A DNA stretch of 64,000 bases from positions 19,568-83,567 of the forward strand of contig JANXBY010000008.1 in assembly GCA_025060455.1 (NCBI GenBank), in the 5' to 3' direction. The stretch's first letter is position 1; each line of letters begins with the position of its first letter. The DNA is from Armatimonadota bacterium. GTDB lineage: Bacteria; Sysuimicrobiota; Sysuimicrobiia; Sysuimicrobiales; Sysuimicrobiaceae. The notes beneath the pieces were generated by a model, which saw nothing but the letters and a program-made list of their open reading frames with translations, ran no database searches and was not told where the DNA came from. This document shows positions 7,627-15,065 of the stretch, one piece after another. Both the position numbers and the translations under genes were made by a program.

Positions 7627-8808
7627 ATGCACTCGATGGCGCGACACCCCTTGTGGTGGCTGGCGGCGCTGGTGGTAGCTTCCGCGGCGCTGCGCCTGTG
7701 GCGGCTCGGGGAGCCGCCCACGCAGGTGTTTGACGAGATCTACTACGCCCGCACGGCGCGCCAGTACCTGCTCGGCCAGCCCATCTACGAGTGGACGCAC
7801 CCTCCCCTGTCCAAGCTGTTGGTGGCGGTGGGGATCCGCGCGATGGGGTTCGAGCCGTGGGGGTGGCGGCTGCTGCCCGCCCTGTTCGGCACCGCGCTGG
7901 TGCCCGCGCTGTACGCCCTGGGGCGTCTGGCCACGGACCGTCCGTCGGTGGGCCTCGCCATGGCGGCGCTGGGGTTTTTGGACTCCATCTTCGTGGTGGA
8001 GTCCCGCATCGCCAAACCCGAGGTCTTCCTCGTCACCTTCAGCGTGGTGGCCTACGCCTGCGGTTGGGCCGCGGTGCGGTCCGGGAGGTGGGGTTGGCTG
8101 GCGGCCGCGGGCGCCAGCGCGGGAGCCGCGTGCGCCACCAAGTGGACCGGCCTGGCCAGCGTGGCGGTGCTGGGCTTCCTAGTGTGGCGGCACCTCCGCA
8201 GACGGTGTCCGTGGTGGGTCCTCGCGGCCAGCCTGCTGGCACTCCCCGCGGGCGTGTACGCGGCGTCTTACCTGCCGCACCTGGCCCGCGGGGAGACGAT
8301 CGCCGACCTGGTGCGGTTACACCTCAACATGTACCGGTACCACTCCACGCTACAGGCCACGCACCCGTACGCGAGCCCCTGGTGGTCCTGGCCACTCCTG
8401 CTGCGTCCCATGTGGTACTACTACCAGGCCGAAGGCGGGTGGATGAGGGGCGTCTTCGCGGTGGGCAACCCCCTGGTGTGGTGGGCGGTGGTGCCCGCAG
8501 TGGCCGCGGCCGCCTGGCAGGCCCGGCGGTCGCCTGCGCTGGCGTTCGCGGCGGTGGGATTCGTCCTCACGTACGTCCCCTACGCCTTCGTGGGACGGCT
8601 GCTGTTCGTGTACCATTTCACTCCGGTGCTGCCCTTCGGGTACCTGGCTCTGGCCAACGCCCTGGATCAGCCCAGGCTCGCGGGCTGGAGGACGGCGTAC
8701 TGGCTGGCGGCGGCGGTGGTGTTCCTGTACCAGCTGCCGGTCCTGACCGCGTACCCGGTCCCCGCCACGTGGCTGCGGTGGTGGGCGTGGGTGCGCTCGT
8801 GGGTGTAG
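7627..8808 (+). CDS. PMT-type (GT39) polyprenyl-phosphate glycosyltransferase
   Basis: This is a multi-spanning membrane glycosyltransferase of the protein O-mannosyltransferase/ArnT superfamily, which moves a sugar from a polyprenyl-phosphate carrier to a protein or envelope acceptor outside the membrane. The catalytic acidic pair appears early in the first outer loop (FDEIYYARTARQYL, about 35-48), followed by HPPLSK near 58-63 and ATKWTGL near 175, both typical of bacterial PMTs. At least nine hydrophobic segments are visible. ATG at 7627 is chosen because it leaves a short N-terminus before TM1; ATG at 7636 is an alternative and no strong ribosome-binding site is seen. Two downstream genes, a small flippase-like protein and a GT2, complete a lipid-linked sugar pathway. 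Confidence 0.85.
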   Translation: MHSMARHPLWWLAALVVASAALRLWRLGEPPTQVFDEIYYARTARQYLLGQPIYEWTHPPLSKLLVAVGIRAMGFEPWGWRLLPALFGTALVPALYALGRLATDRPSVGLAMAALGFLDSIFVVESRIAKPEVFLVTFSVVAYACGWAAVRSGRWGWLAAAGASAGAACATKWTGLASVAVLGFLVWRHLRRRCPWWVLAASLLALPAGVYAASYLPHLARGETIADLVRLHLNMYRYHSTLQATHPYASPWWSWPLLLRPMWYYYQAEGGWMRGVFAVGNPLVWWAVVPAVAAAAWQARRSPALAFAAVGFVLTYVPYAFVGRLLFVYHFTPVLPFGYLALANALDQPRLAGWRTAYWLAAAVVFLYQLPVLTAYPVPATWLRWWAWVRSWV

Positions 8809-8852
8809 GCAGCGTGCCAGAAAGCGGGGAGCAGAACGGAGGCGGGGAACCC

Positions 8853-9206
8853 ATGACGCTCTTGCTGATCCTGGTCTCGGTCCTGCTGGGAGCAGCGGGT
8901 CAGGTGCTGTTGAAGATGGGGGCTCTCCGGGTGGGCCCGGTGTCGGACGTGGGGGCGCTGCTGTGGCGCATCGTCACCACCCCCCACATCCTGGCGGGCT
9001 TCGCCCTGTACGGGGTCGCTAGCGTGCTGTGGATCGTGGTCCTGTCCCGAGCTCCCCTCAGCCTGGCCTACCCCCTCCTGTCGGTGGGCTACGTGGTGGT
9101 ACTCCTGGCCTCCGCGTACGTGTTCGGGGAGGCCATCCCGGCCTTGCGCGTGGCCGGCATCGCCGCCATCATCCTCGGGCTGGTGTTGGTGAGCAGCAGC
9201 GCGTGA
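8853..9206 (+). CDS. SMR/EamA-type small membrane protein, probable lipid-sugar flippase subunit
   Basis: This 117-residue, four-helix membrane protein belongs to the small multidrug resistance/EamA-like group. It resembles ArnE-type flippase subunits more than drug pumps: GAAGQVLLKMG near 13-23, a SRAPLSLAYPLLSVGYV segment near 72-88 and the terminal AGIAAIILGLVLV. ATG at 8853 has GGAGG upstream at 10 bases. The stop overlaps the GT2 start in GTGA, so the two are translated together. Between a PMT and a polyprenyl-phosphate GT2, the best inference is flipping of a polyprenyl-phosphate-linked sugar; no partner subunit (ArnF-like) is seen, so it may act as a homodimer. Confidence 0.8.
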   Translation: MTLLLILVSVLLGAAGQVLLKMGALRVGPVSDVGALLWRIVTTPHILAGFALYGVASVLWIVVLSRAPLSLAYPLLSVGYVVVLLASAYVFGEAIPALRVAGIAAIILGLVLVSSSA

Positions 9207-9946
9207 GGACCTCCGACCCGGCACCCCTCCGCGGCGGCATCAGCGCCTTCCTGCCCTGTCACAACGAGGAAGGCAACGTGGAACGGGTGGTGGCCGCGGT
9301 GGTGCGGGCCCTGGAGGTCCTCCAGGTGCCCTTCGAGGTCATCGTGGTGGACGACGGCAGCACCGACGGCACCGCGGAGGTGGCCCGGCGCCTGGCCGAC
9401 TCCGACCCCCGGGTGCGGCTGGTCCAGCACCCACACAACCTGGGCTACGGTGCAGCGCTGCGCACGGGTTTTTCGGCTTCCCGCTACCCATGGATCTTCT
9501 TCACCGACGGGGACGGGCAGTTCGACCCCCAGGATCTCGTGCGGTTGCTGCCCCACGCCTCCTCCGCGGACTTGGTGGTGGGTTACCGCCTGCGGCGCCA
9601 GGACCCCCCGCATCGGAGGCTGGTCGGGTGGCTGTGGAACCTGTTGGTGCGGGCGTGGTTCGGTGTGCGGGTGCGGGACGTGGACTGCGCGTTCAAGCTC
9701 CTGCGGAAGGAAGTGGTGGAAAGCCTGCCGCTGCGGGCCACGGGGGCGTTCCTCAGCACCGAGCTGCTGTGCCGGGCCGCCCAGCGGGGCGCACGGATCG
9801 TGGAGGTGGGCGTGCCCCACTACCCCAGGCGCTGGGGCCGTCAGAGCGGAGGTCGTCTGGACGTGGTGGTGCGGGCCTTCGTGGAGCTGTGGCGCCTGCG
9901 GTCGGAGCTGCGTGGGGCCCGTCGTGACGGAGGCGGGACGAGCTGA
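9203..9946 (+). CDS. GT2 family glycosyltransferase, polyprenyl-phosphate hexose synthase-like
   Basis: This is a 247-residue cytoplasmic-face glycosyltransferase with the GT-A fold of dolichyl-phosphate mannose synthase and ArnC-like enzymes. Motifs in order are FLPCHNEEGNVERVV near 12-26, VVDDGSTDGTAEVA near 48-61, and the metal-binding DGDGQFDP near 103-110. The acceptor-loop region DVDCAFKLLRKEVV lies near 169-182. It lacks the C-terminal membrane helices of GtrB-type enzymes. GTG at 9203 is set by the GTGA overlap with the flippase-like gene. It likely loads a sugar onto undecaprenyl phosphate for the PMT enzyme upstream. The sugar and final acceptor cannot be read from sequence. Confidence 0.9.
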   Translation: MRTSDPAPLRGGISAFLPCHNEEGNVERVVAAVVRALEVLQVPFEVIVVDDGSTDGTAEVARRLADSDPRVRLVQHPHNLGYGAALRTGFSASRYPWIFFTDGDGQFDPQDLVRLLPHASSADLVVGYRLRRQDPPHRRLVGWLWNLLVRAWFGVRVRDVDCAFKLLRKEVVESLPLRATGAFLSTELLCRAAQRGARIVEVGVPHYPRRWGRQSGGRLDVVVRAFVELWRLRSELRGARRDGGGTS

Positions 9947-9949
9947 CCG

Positions 9950-11032
9950 CTACCCTGCGACGTCGACTCCCTCCGCGGGGAACACCACGGTGCGCGGGGA
10001 GGTGGCCCACACCCGCACCCGGGTGCCGGGCTTGAGCACTTTGTCCCCAGACAGGCGGCAACGGACTACCTGCCCAGAGGCCAGGCGCACCTCGTACACC
10101 GTCTCGGGGCCGCGGAAGCGCCGTCCCACCACCACGCCCGGCCCGTCCGGGCTGGGCTCCACCGCCAGCTCCGCGGGACGCACCATCACCTCCACGGGCG
10201 TGCCCTCAGGAAGCCCGTTGCACGGGAAGTCCCCCAGCTCGGTCCGCGCCACGTGGTCATACACCCGCCCGGGCAGGAACTCCGCCTCCCCCACGAAGTC
10301 CGCCACGAACCGGCAGGCCGGGGCGTGGTAGATCTCCTCCGGAGGGCCTACCTGCCACAGCCTGCCCCTGCTGAGCACGCCGATGCGGTCGGCCACCGCG
10401 AACGCCTCCTCCTGGTCGTGGGTGACCAGGATGGCCGTGCACCCCTCTTCCTTCAGGATGTGCCGGAGCTCCTCCCGCATCCGCCGCCGGAGCTCAGGGT
10501 CCAGGCTGCTCAGCGGCTCGTCCAGCAGCAGCACCGAAGGCCCGGGGGCCAGCGCCCGGGCGAGGGCCACCCTCTGCTGCTCGCCGCCGGATAGCTCGTG
10601 GGGGAACCGGTCTGCCAGGTCCCGGATGCCCACCCGGTCCAGCACCTGGTGCGCCCGGCGCAGGCGTTCGCTTCGGCTAAGCCCGCGCAGCCCGAACGAC
10701 ACATTCTCCAGGGCGGTGAGGTGCGGGAACAGGGAAGGTTCCTGGAACACCATCCCCACGCCGCGGGCCTCGGGGGGCACCCACCTGGGACCGGCGACCA
10801 CCTGACCGGCCAGCTCCACCCATCCCTCGTCGGGGTACTCCAGACCGGCCACGATGCGCAGAGCCGTGGTCTTCCCGCAGCCGCTGGGGCCCAGCAGCAC
10901 GAGGATCTCGCCCGTGTGAACGGACAGGGTTAGCCCGCGCAGGGCCTGGATCGCCCCAAACCGCTTCGAAACGCCGACCAGGCGCACCCGCACGCCCGCG
11001 GCGCCCTCCGTGTCCCCTGCGTGCGCGACCAC
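9950..11032 (-). CDS. fbpC: Fe(III) ABC transporter ATP-binding protein
   Basis: This 360-residue ATPase powers a ferric iron importer. It has Walker A GPSGCGKT near 48-55, a Q-loop in VFQEPSLFP near 95-103, signature LSGGEQQR near 147-154, Walker B VLLLDEP near 166-172 and the switch His in LVTHDQEEAF. A TOBE-like C-terminal domain follows. GTG at 11032 has GGAGG 5 bases upstream. The permease gene ends 46 bases before it, but fbpC also has a separate promoter whose -10 lies in a DtxR-like box. Family placement with FbpC/PotA-like ATPases rests on the neighbours, an FbpB-type fused permease and an FbpA-type binding protein. Confidence 0.92.
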   Translation of the reverse strand: MVAHAGDTEGAAGVRVRLVGVSKRFGAIQALRGLTLSVHTGEILVLLGPSGCGKTTALRIVAGLEYPDEGWVELAGQVVAGPRWVPPEARGVGMVFQEPSLFPHLTALENVSFGLRGLSRSERLRRAHQVLDRVGIRDLADRFPHELSGGEQQRVALARALAPGPSVLLLDEPLSSLDPELRRRMREELRHILKEEGCTAILVTHDQEEAFAVADRIGVLSRGRLWQVGPPEEIYHAPACRFVADFVGEAEFLPGRVYDHVARTELGDFPCNGLPEGTPVEVMVRPAELAVEPSPDGPGVVVGRRFRGPETVYEVRLASGQVVRCRLSGDKVLKPGTRVRVWATSPRTVVFPAEGVDVAG

Positions 11033-11051
11033 CGCAGCCTCCGTACCGGGT

Positions 11052-11082
11052 TTAGGCTAGGCGAACCCGACCGCCCGGTCAA
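11052..11082 (-). promoter_or_regulatory. Internal fbpC promoter with DtxR/IdeR-like operator
   Basis: Minus-strand TTGACC (11082-11077), a 17-base spacer and TAGCCT (11059-11054) form a promoter. The -10 lies inside TTAGGCTAGGCGAACCCGA (plus strand, 11052-11070). That 19-mer matches the DtxR/IdeR consensus TWAGGTTAGSCTAACCTWA at 15 of 19 positions by my count. Architecture is the same as at the fbpA promoter. Confidence 0.6.
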
Positions 11083-12758
11083 TCCGACGCTCGACCGATG
11101 GGCCGCCCCGAAGACGGCCTGACTGCCTCTGCCCGGGATCGGTGCACCGCCCGGTCCAACAGCAGGACCGGGAGCAGCCCCACCAGCACAATGGAAAGCC
11201 CCGCGGTGGAAGCCTCCATCAGCCGCTCGTCGCTGGCCAGCTGGTACACGCGCACCGCGAGGGTGTCGAAGTTCAGCGGCCGGAGGACCAGGGTGGCAGG
11301 CAGCTCCTTCAGGGCATCCACGAACACCAGCAGCGCCGCGGTGAACACGCTGCCCCGCATGAGGGGCGCGTGGACCCGCACCAGCACGCTGGCGGGCCCG
11401 TGGCCGAGGGTCCGGGCGGCTCCCTCCAGCGTGGGCCCGATCCGGCTGAGCCCCGCTTCCACGGCGCTCAGGGCGGCGGCCAGAAACCTGGCCAGGTAGG
11501 CGTACACCAGGGTGAAGGTGGTGCCCATGAACAACAGACCCGTGGAGAGCCCCGACCGGCGCAGGTACGCGCTCACGACGTTATCCAGCCACCCAAAAGG
11601 CACCAACACGCCCACCGCCACCACCACGCCGGGCACCGCGTAGCCCAAGGACACCACCCGGGCGGCCAGGCGCATCAAGGGCGTTGGTGCGAGTCGCAGG
11701 CCGTAGGCCACCAAGGCCGACAGCAACACCGCGGCCACCGCTGCCGTGGCTGACAGCGTGAAGGTGTTGGCCGCCAGGCGGACGAACGTGGGGCCCCATA
11801 GGGGGTCGCCTCCAACCCACGCCATCCACCCGAGGTACAGCCCGGGGATCCCGAACCCCGTTGCGGGAGGGAGCAGGCAGGCGCCTGCGGCCAACCACGC
11901 CCCAGGGCCCTCCAGCGCCCTGGGCCGCGCCTCCCTCGGAGCTCCCGGCGGCCTGTGGTATCTCCTGCGTCCCCGGGAAAGCCGCTCGGCGGCCACCACG
12001 GCCAGCACGAACCCCATCAGCCATACCGCCAGCTTTGCCGCACCGGTCACGGACCCGAAGCTGAACCACACCAGGTAGATTCCCGTGGCGAAGGTGTCCA
12101 GCTCGAAGTACTTCACCGTGCCGAAGTCCGCCAGCACCTCCATACCCACCAGGCTCAGCCCTGCGGCGATCCCCGGGCGAGCCACGGGCAGCCCCACCCG
12201 GAGGAACGTCGCCCAGGGCCCGTAGCCCAGGGTACGGCTGACCTCCCACACCACGGGCGACTGCTCCAACAGCGCGGCCCGGGTGAGCAGGTACACGTAG
12301 GGGTACAGAACGAAAGTCAGGACGAACACCGCGCCGCCCAGAGACCGAATCTCCGGGAACGGGTAGCCTCGGGACCAACCCCACCACGCCCGCAGCGCCG
12401 ACTGCACGGGTCCCGAGTACTGCAGCAGGTCCGCGTACGTGTACGCCACCAGGTAGGCGGGCACCGCCATGGGCAGCAGCAAAAGCGCCTGGCAAGCCCG
12501 CCGTCCGGGGAAGCGGTAGGCGGTGACCAGCCAGGCGGTGCCCACGCCGACAAGGAGCGTCCCCGCGCCGACCCCCAGCAGCAGCCACAGGGTGTTGCGG
12601 ACGTAGCGCGGCAACACCAGCCGGACGAACTCCGCCCACGTGCCCTCCGTGGGTGAGAACACGCTGCTCGCTACGGTGAGGATCGGCAGGGACAGCGCCG
12701 CCGCGACGAACAGGCCCGCGGCGGGAAACAGGCCCAGCCATGCGCGCCGGACCCTCAC
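11079..12758 (-). CDS. fbpB: Fe(III) ABC transporter permease (fused)
   Basis: This 559-residue integral membrane permease of the FbpB/SfuB type carries two tandem permease modules, each with about six transmembrane helices. The EAA-type coupling loops can be located as EVSRTLGYGPWATFLRVGLP near 180-199 and EGAARTLGHGPASVLVRVHAP near 450-470. It forms the channel for iron delivered by FbpA. The gene starts 21 bases after fbpA ends. Its stop codon lies in the -35 region of the separate fbpC promoter. Length and organisation match the family's fused form. Confidence 0.93.
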   Translation of the reverse strand: MRVRRAWLGLFPAAGLFVAAALSLPILTVASSVFSPTEGTWAEFVRLVLPRYVRNTLWLLLGVGAGTLLVGVGTAWLVTAYRFPGRRACQALLLLPMAVPAYLVAYTYADLLQYSGPVQSALRAWWGWSRGYPFPEIRSLGGAVFVLTFVLYPYVYLLTRAALLEQSPVVWEVSRTLGYGPWATFLRVGLPVARPGIAAGLSLVGMEVLADFGTVKYFELDTFATGIYLVWFSFGSVTGAAKLAVWLMGFVLAVVAAERLSRGRRRYHRPPGAPREARPRALEGPGAWLAAGACLLPPATGFGIPGLYLGWMAWVGGDPLWGPTFVRLAANTFTLSATAAVAAVLLSALVAYGLRLAPTPLMRLAARVVSLGYAVPGVVVAVGVLVPFGWLDNVVSAYLRRSGLSTGLLFMGTTFTLVYAYLARFLAAALSAVEAGLSRIGPTLEGAARTLGHGPASVLVRVHAPLMRGSVFTAALLVFVDALKELPATLVLRPLNFDTLAVRVYQLASDERLMEASTAGLSIVLVGLLPVLLLDRAVHRSRAEAVRPSSGRPIGRASD

Positions 12759-12779
12759 GGCTCCGCCCGCAGCAGGCGC

Positions 12780-13823
12780 TCACCTCCAGCCCGCCGCCAC
12801 CATCAGCTGTAGCGCCCGGCCGCCGTTGGCCGCGTAGGTGGCCGCGTTCAGCGTGTCCTCGCGGAGGGTGGCCGGTGCGATCGCGGCCATGGGGTTGGCG
12901 ACCCCGCGCACCGCGGGGAACTCGAAGTTCCCCTTGGCGAACACCTCCTGCGCGAAGTCCGAGCTGAGGAACTCCAGGAAGGCCACCGCGGCCTGCCGGT
13001 TCCGCGAGGTGGCCACCACGCAGGCGCCGCTGAGGTTCACGTGCACCCCGCGTTCCTCGGGCCCCTGGTTGGGGAAGAACAGCCCCACCTGCTGGGCCAC
13101 GGCACGGTCTGCGGGGTTGGGGGAGTTCAGCAGCCGCAGGTAGTAGTAGTGGTTGACCAGCGCCACGTCCCCTTCTCCCGCGGCCAGGGCCCGCAGCTGG
13201 TCCAGGTCGCCTCCTTGCGGGGGACGGGCGAAGTTGGCCACCACGCCCCGGGCCCACCGGGCCACGAAGGCTTCCCCGTGCCAGGCGATGAGCGCACCCA
13301 CCAGCGACTGGTTGTACACGTGGCTGGAGCTGCGCACGAGCAGCTTACCCTTCCAGCGGGGGTTTACCAGATCCTCGTACGTGGAAAGCTGGGACCGGCT
13401 CACCCGTGCCCGCGCGTATGCGATCACCCGCAGCCGCTTGGTGAACCCGAACCAGTGGCCCTGTGGGTCCCGAAGGTGCTCGGGGATGCGGCTTGTCAGC
13501 AGCGGGGAGTCCACCCGCTGGCAGATGCCCTGTTGCTGCGCGCGGTACAGCCGCCCCGCGTCCACGGTGATCAGCACGTCCGCGGGGCTGTTGGCACCTT
13601 CTGCGCGGATCCGTTCAATGAGCTGGTCGGCGTCACCCTGGATGAGGTTTACCCGGATCCCCGTGCGGCGGGTGAACTCCTGATAGATGGCCTCGTCGGT
13701 GTCGTAGTGCCTGCCGTTGTACAGGTTCACCTCTCGAGCCTGTCCGGACGCGGGGTGGTGAAGGGTTGCGACGAGGGAGAGCGCGACTGCGGCAAAGCAG
13801 AGCAGCAACCGGCGGGCTGGCAC
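12780..13823 (-). CDS. fbpA: Fe(III) ABC transporter substrate-binding protein
   Basis: This is the ferric-ion-binding protein of the importer, about 347 residues. A signal peptide (ARRLLLCFAAVALSLVATL) precedes mature sequence with VNLYNGRHYDTDEAIYQEF, typical of the FbpA/FutA class. The NHYYYLRLL stretch near 235-243 contains the tandem tyrosines that bind Fe(III) in this family. The likely start is GTG at 13823, 8 bases after GGAGG; the ATG at 13838 overlaps that ribosome-binding site and would use none. No lipobox cysteine is evident at the cleavage region, so anchoring is unclear. The promoter just upstream contains a DtxR-like operator. Confidence 0.92.
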   Translation of the reverse strand: MPARRLLLCFAAVALSLVATLHHPASGQAREVNLYNGRHYDTDEAIYQEFTRRTGIRVNLIQGDADQLIERIRAEGANSPADVLITVDAGRLYRAQQQGICQRVDSPLLTSRIPEHLRDPQGHWFGFTKRLRVIAYARARVSRSQLSTYEDLVNPRWKGKLLVRSSSHVYNQSLVGALIAWHGEAFVARWARGVVANFARPPQGGDLDQLRALAAGEGDVALVNHYYYLRLLNSPNPADRAVAQQVGLFFPNQGPEERGVHVNLSGACVVATSRNRQAAVAFLEFLSSDFAQEVFAKGNFEFPAVRGVANPMAAIAPATLREDTLNAATYAANGGRALQLMVAAGWR

Positions 13824-13857
13824 CGTGGGCACCTCCATTCTTGACGGTTCAGGTCAG

Positions 13858-13890
13858 GATTAGGCTATTCTAAGCACACGGGATTGTCAA
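13858..13890 (-). promoter_or_regulatory. fbpA promoter with DtxR/IdeR-like operator
   Basis: TTGACA (13890-13885), a 17-base spacer and TAGCCT (13867-13862) precede fbpA. The -10 is covered by GATTAGGCTATTCTAA (plus strand, 13858-13873), an imperfect dyad matching 13 of 16 core positions of the DtxR/IdeR consensus. A DtxR-family gene ends just upstream, so iron repression of the importer is a strong inference. Confidence 0.65.
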
Positions 13891-13892
13891 CC

Positions 13893-14585
13893 CTAATTGC
13901 TGCTCTCAGACAGGCCTTTTTCAGGGTGGACGCGCACGCGGCCTGCGGCTTCGCGGCCGATGGCGTGGCGGAACCCCTCGGCCTCGAAGAACACGGGGCC
14001 GTTGAAGGGGGCCACCTCCACCACCCGCACCCTCGCGTCGGGGACCAGGTGAAGCGAACGCAGGTACGCCACCAGCTCCGGGTCCTCCTCAGGGATGGCC
14101 CACACCACGCCAGATTGGCCCTCCCGGAGATCCAGGAGGGTGGTGGCGGGCACCGCCTCCACCGACCCGTCCGGCCGCGGGATGGGCAGGCCGTGGGGAC
14201 AGCGGGTGGGCGAGCCCAGCACGTGCTCCAGCCGCGCCTCCACCTCGGGGCTGATCACGTGCTCGAGCTTGCACGCCTCCTCGTACACCCGCTCCAGGTC
14301 TAGCCCCAGCACGTCCGTGAGCAGCCGCTCCGCCAGCCTCAGGCGCCGCACCACGCGCACCGCCACCTCGCGGCCGGCGGCGGTGAGCCCCACCCCGTCC
14401 TCCGAGCTGCGCACGTAGCCCTGTTGCTCCAGGCGCTTGAGCATCTCCGAAGCGGACGGCACCGACACCCCCATGAACTCCGCCACCTTCGAGACCGTGG
14501 CCGGCGGCGCGGTGTGCTGGAGCGCGAACACCGCCTTCAGGTACATCTCTGTCCGCTCGGTCTTCGCGATGTCGTGGGTGGACAC
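13893..14585 (-). CDS. DtxR/MntR-family metal-dependent transcriptional regulator
   Basis: This 230-residue protein has three domains. An N-terminal winged helix includes the HTH (ATVSKVAEFMGVSVPSASEMLKRLEQQGYV, near 27-56 in shorter pieces). The dimerisation/metal domain has CKLEHVISPEVEARLEHVL and CPHGLPIP, where Cys/Glu/His ligands are expected. A C-terminal SH3/FeoA-like domain follows. Such proteins bind DNA when loaded with Fe(II) or Mn(II). The full-length three-domain form favours iron sensing (DtxR/IdeR) over short MntR, as does the adjacent fbp operon with matching operator boxes; this is inference. GTG at 14585 follows GGGAGG by about 6 bases. Confidence 0.92.
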   Translation of the reverse strand: MSTHDIAKTERTEMYLKAVFALQHTAPPATVSKVAEFMGVSVPSASEMLKRLEQQGYVRSSEDGVGLTAAGREVAVRVVRRLRLAERLLTDVLGLDLERVYEEACKLEHVISPEVEARLEHVLGSPTRCPHGLPIPRPDGSVEAVPATTLLDLREGQSGVVWAIPEEDPELVAYLRSLHLVPDARVRVVEVAPFNGPVFFEAEGFRHAIGREAAGRVRVHPEKGLSESSN

Positions 14586-14660
14586 AGCCCGCCTCCCCCG
14601 AAACCATAGCACGACGCCCGGCCCGTTGGCGGGTGCAGGGCGCTGTGGCAAGCTGGGGCC

Positions 14661-15062
14661 GTGGCGCACCGCAGGCTGGCGTCCTTCCAGCGCCACGTGC
14701 GGCTGGTGCGGGCCGCCCGGTCGCAGTACGCCACCTGGGGGTACACCCGCATCTTCGCGGACCTGCCTGGCGAGCGGCCGCCCCGCTCCCTCCACCTGGC
14801 GGGCTTCGCCCCCTCCCGGCCCGACCTCACGTGCCGCGACCCCGCCCACCGGCTGCTGGTGGTCGAGGCGGAGACGTGCGACACCCTCGAGCTGGAGGAG
14901 ACCGCGCGGCAGTGGCAGCTGTTCCGTGCGTACGCGGACAGCTGCGGGGGCGAGTTCCACCTGGTGGTGCCGGAGGAATGCCGCCCCCAGGCGGAGGAGA
15001 CCCTCCGGCGTCTGGGCCTGCGGGTGGACCGCCTGCTGAGCTTCCCCCTGGCGGAGGCGTGA
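14661..15062 (+). CDS. Hypothetical protein, possible PD-(D/E)XK-like fold
   Basis: This 133-residue soluble protein has no family I recognise. The order of elements is suggestive: an N-terminal helix rich in Arg, then PDLTCRDP near 53-60, a hydrophobic strand with acidic residues LLVVEAET near 65-72, a helix ETARQWQLFRAYA and a strand FHLVVP. That resembles restriction-endonuclease-like folds, where a PD and an E-x-K/E pair chelate metal. The usual lysine is glutamate here, so activity is doubtful. It starts with GTG, points away from the DtxR gene and converges on trpB2. Codon use is like its neighbours. Function unknown. Confidence 0.65.
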   Translation: MAHRRLASFQRHVRLVRAARSQYATWGYTRIFADLPGERPPRSLHLAGFAPSRPDLTCRDPAHRLLVVEAETCDTLELEETARQWQLFRAYADSCGGEFHLVVPEECRPQAEETLRRLGLRVDRLLSFPLAEA

Positions 15063-15065
15063 CCC

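Noticed and set aside
13883..13898. Possible third DtxR half-site overlapping the fbpA -35
   Set aside because: Only one half resembles the consensus and the rest is set by the TTGACA -35.
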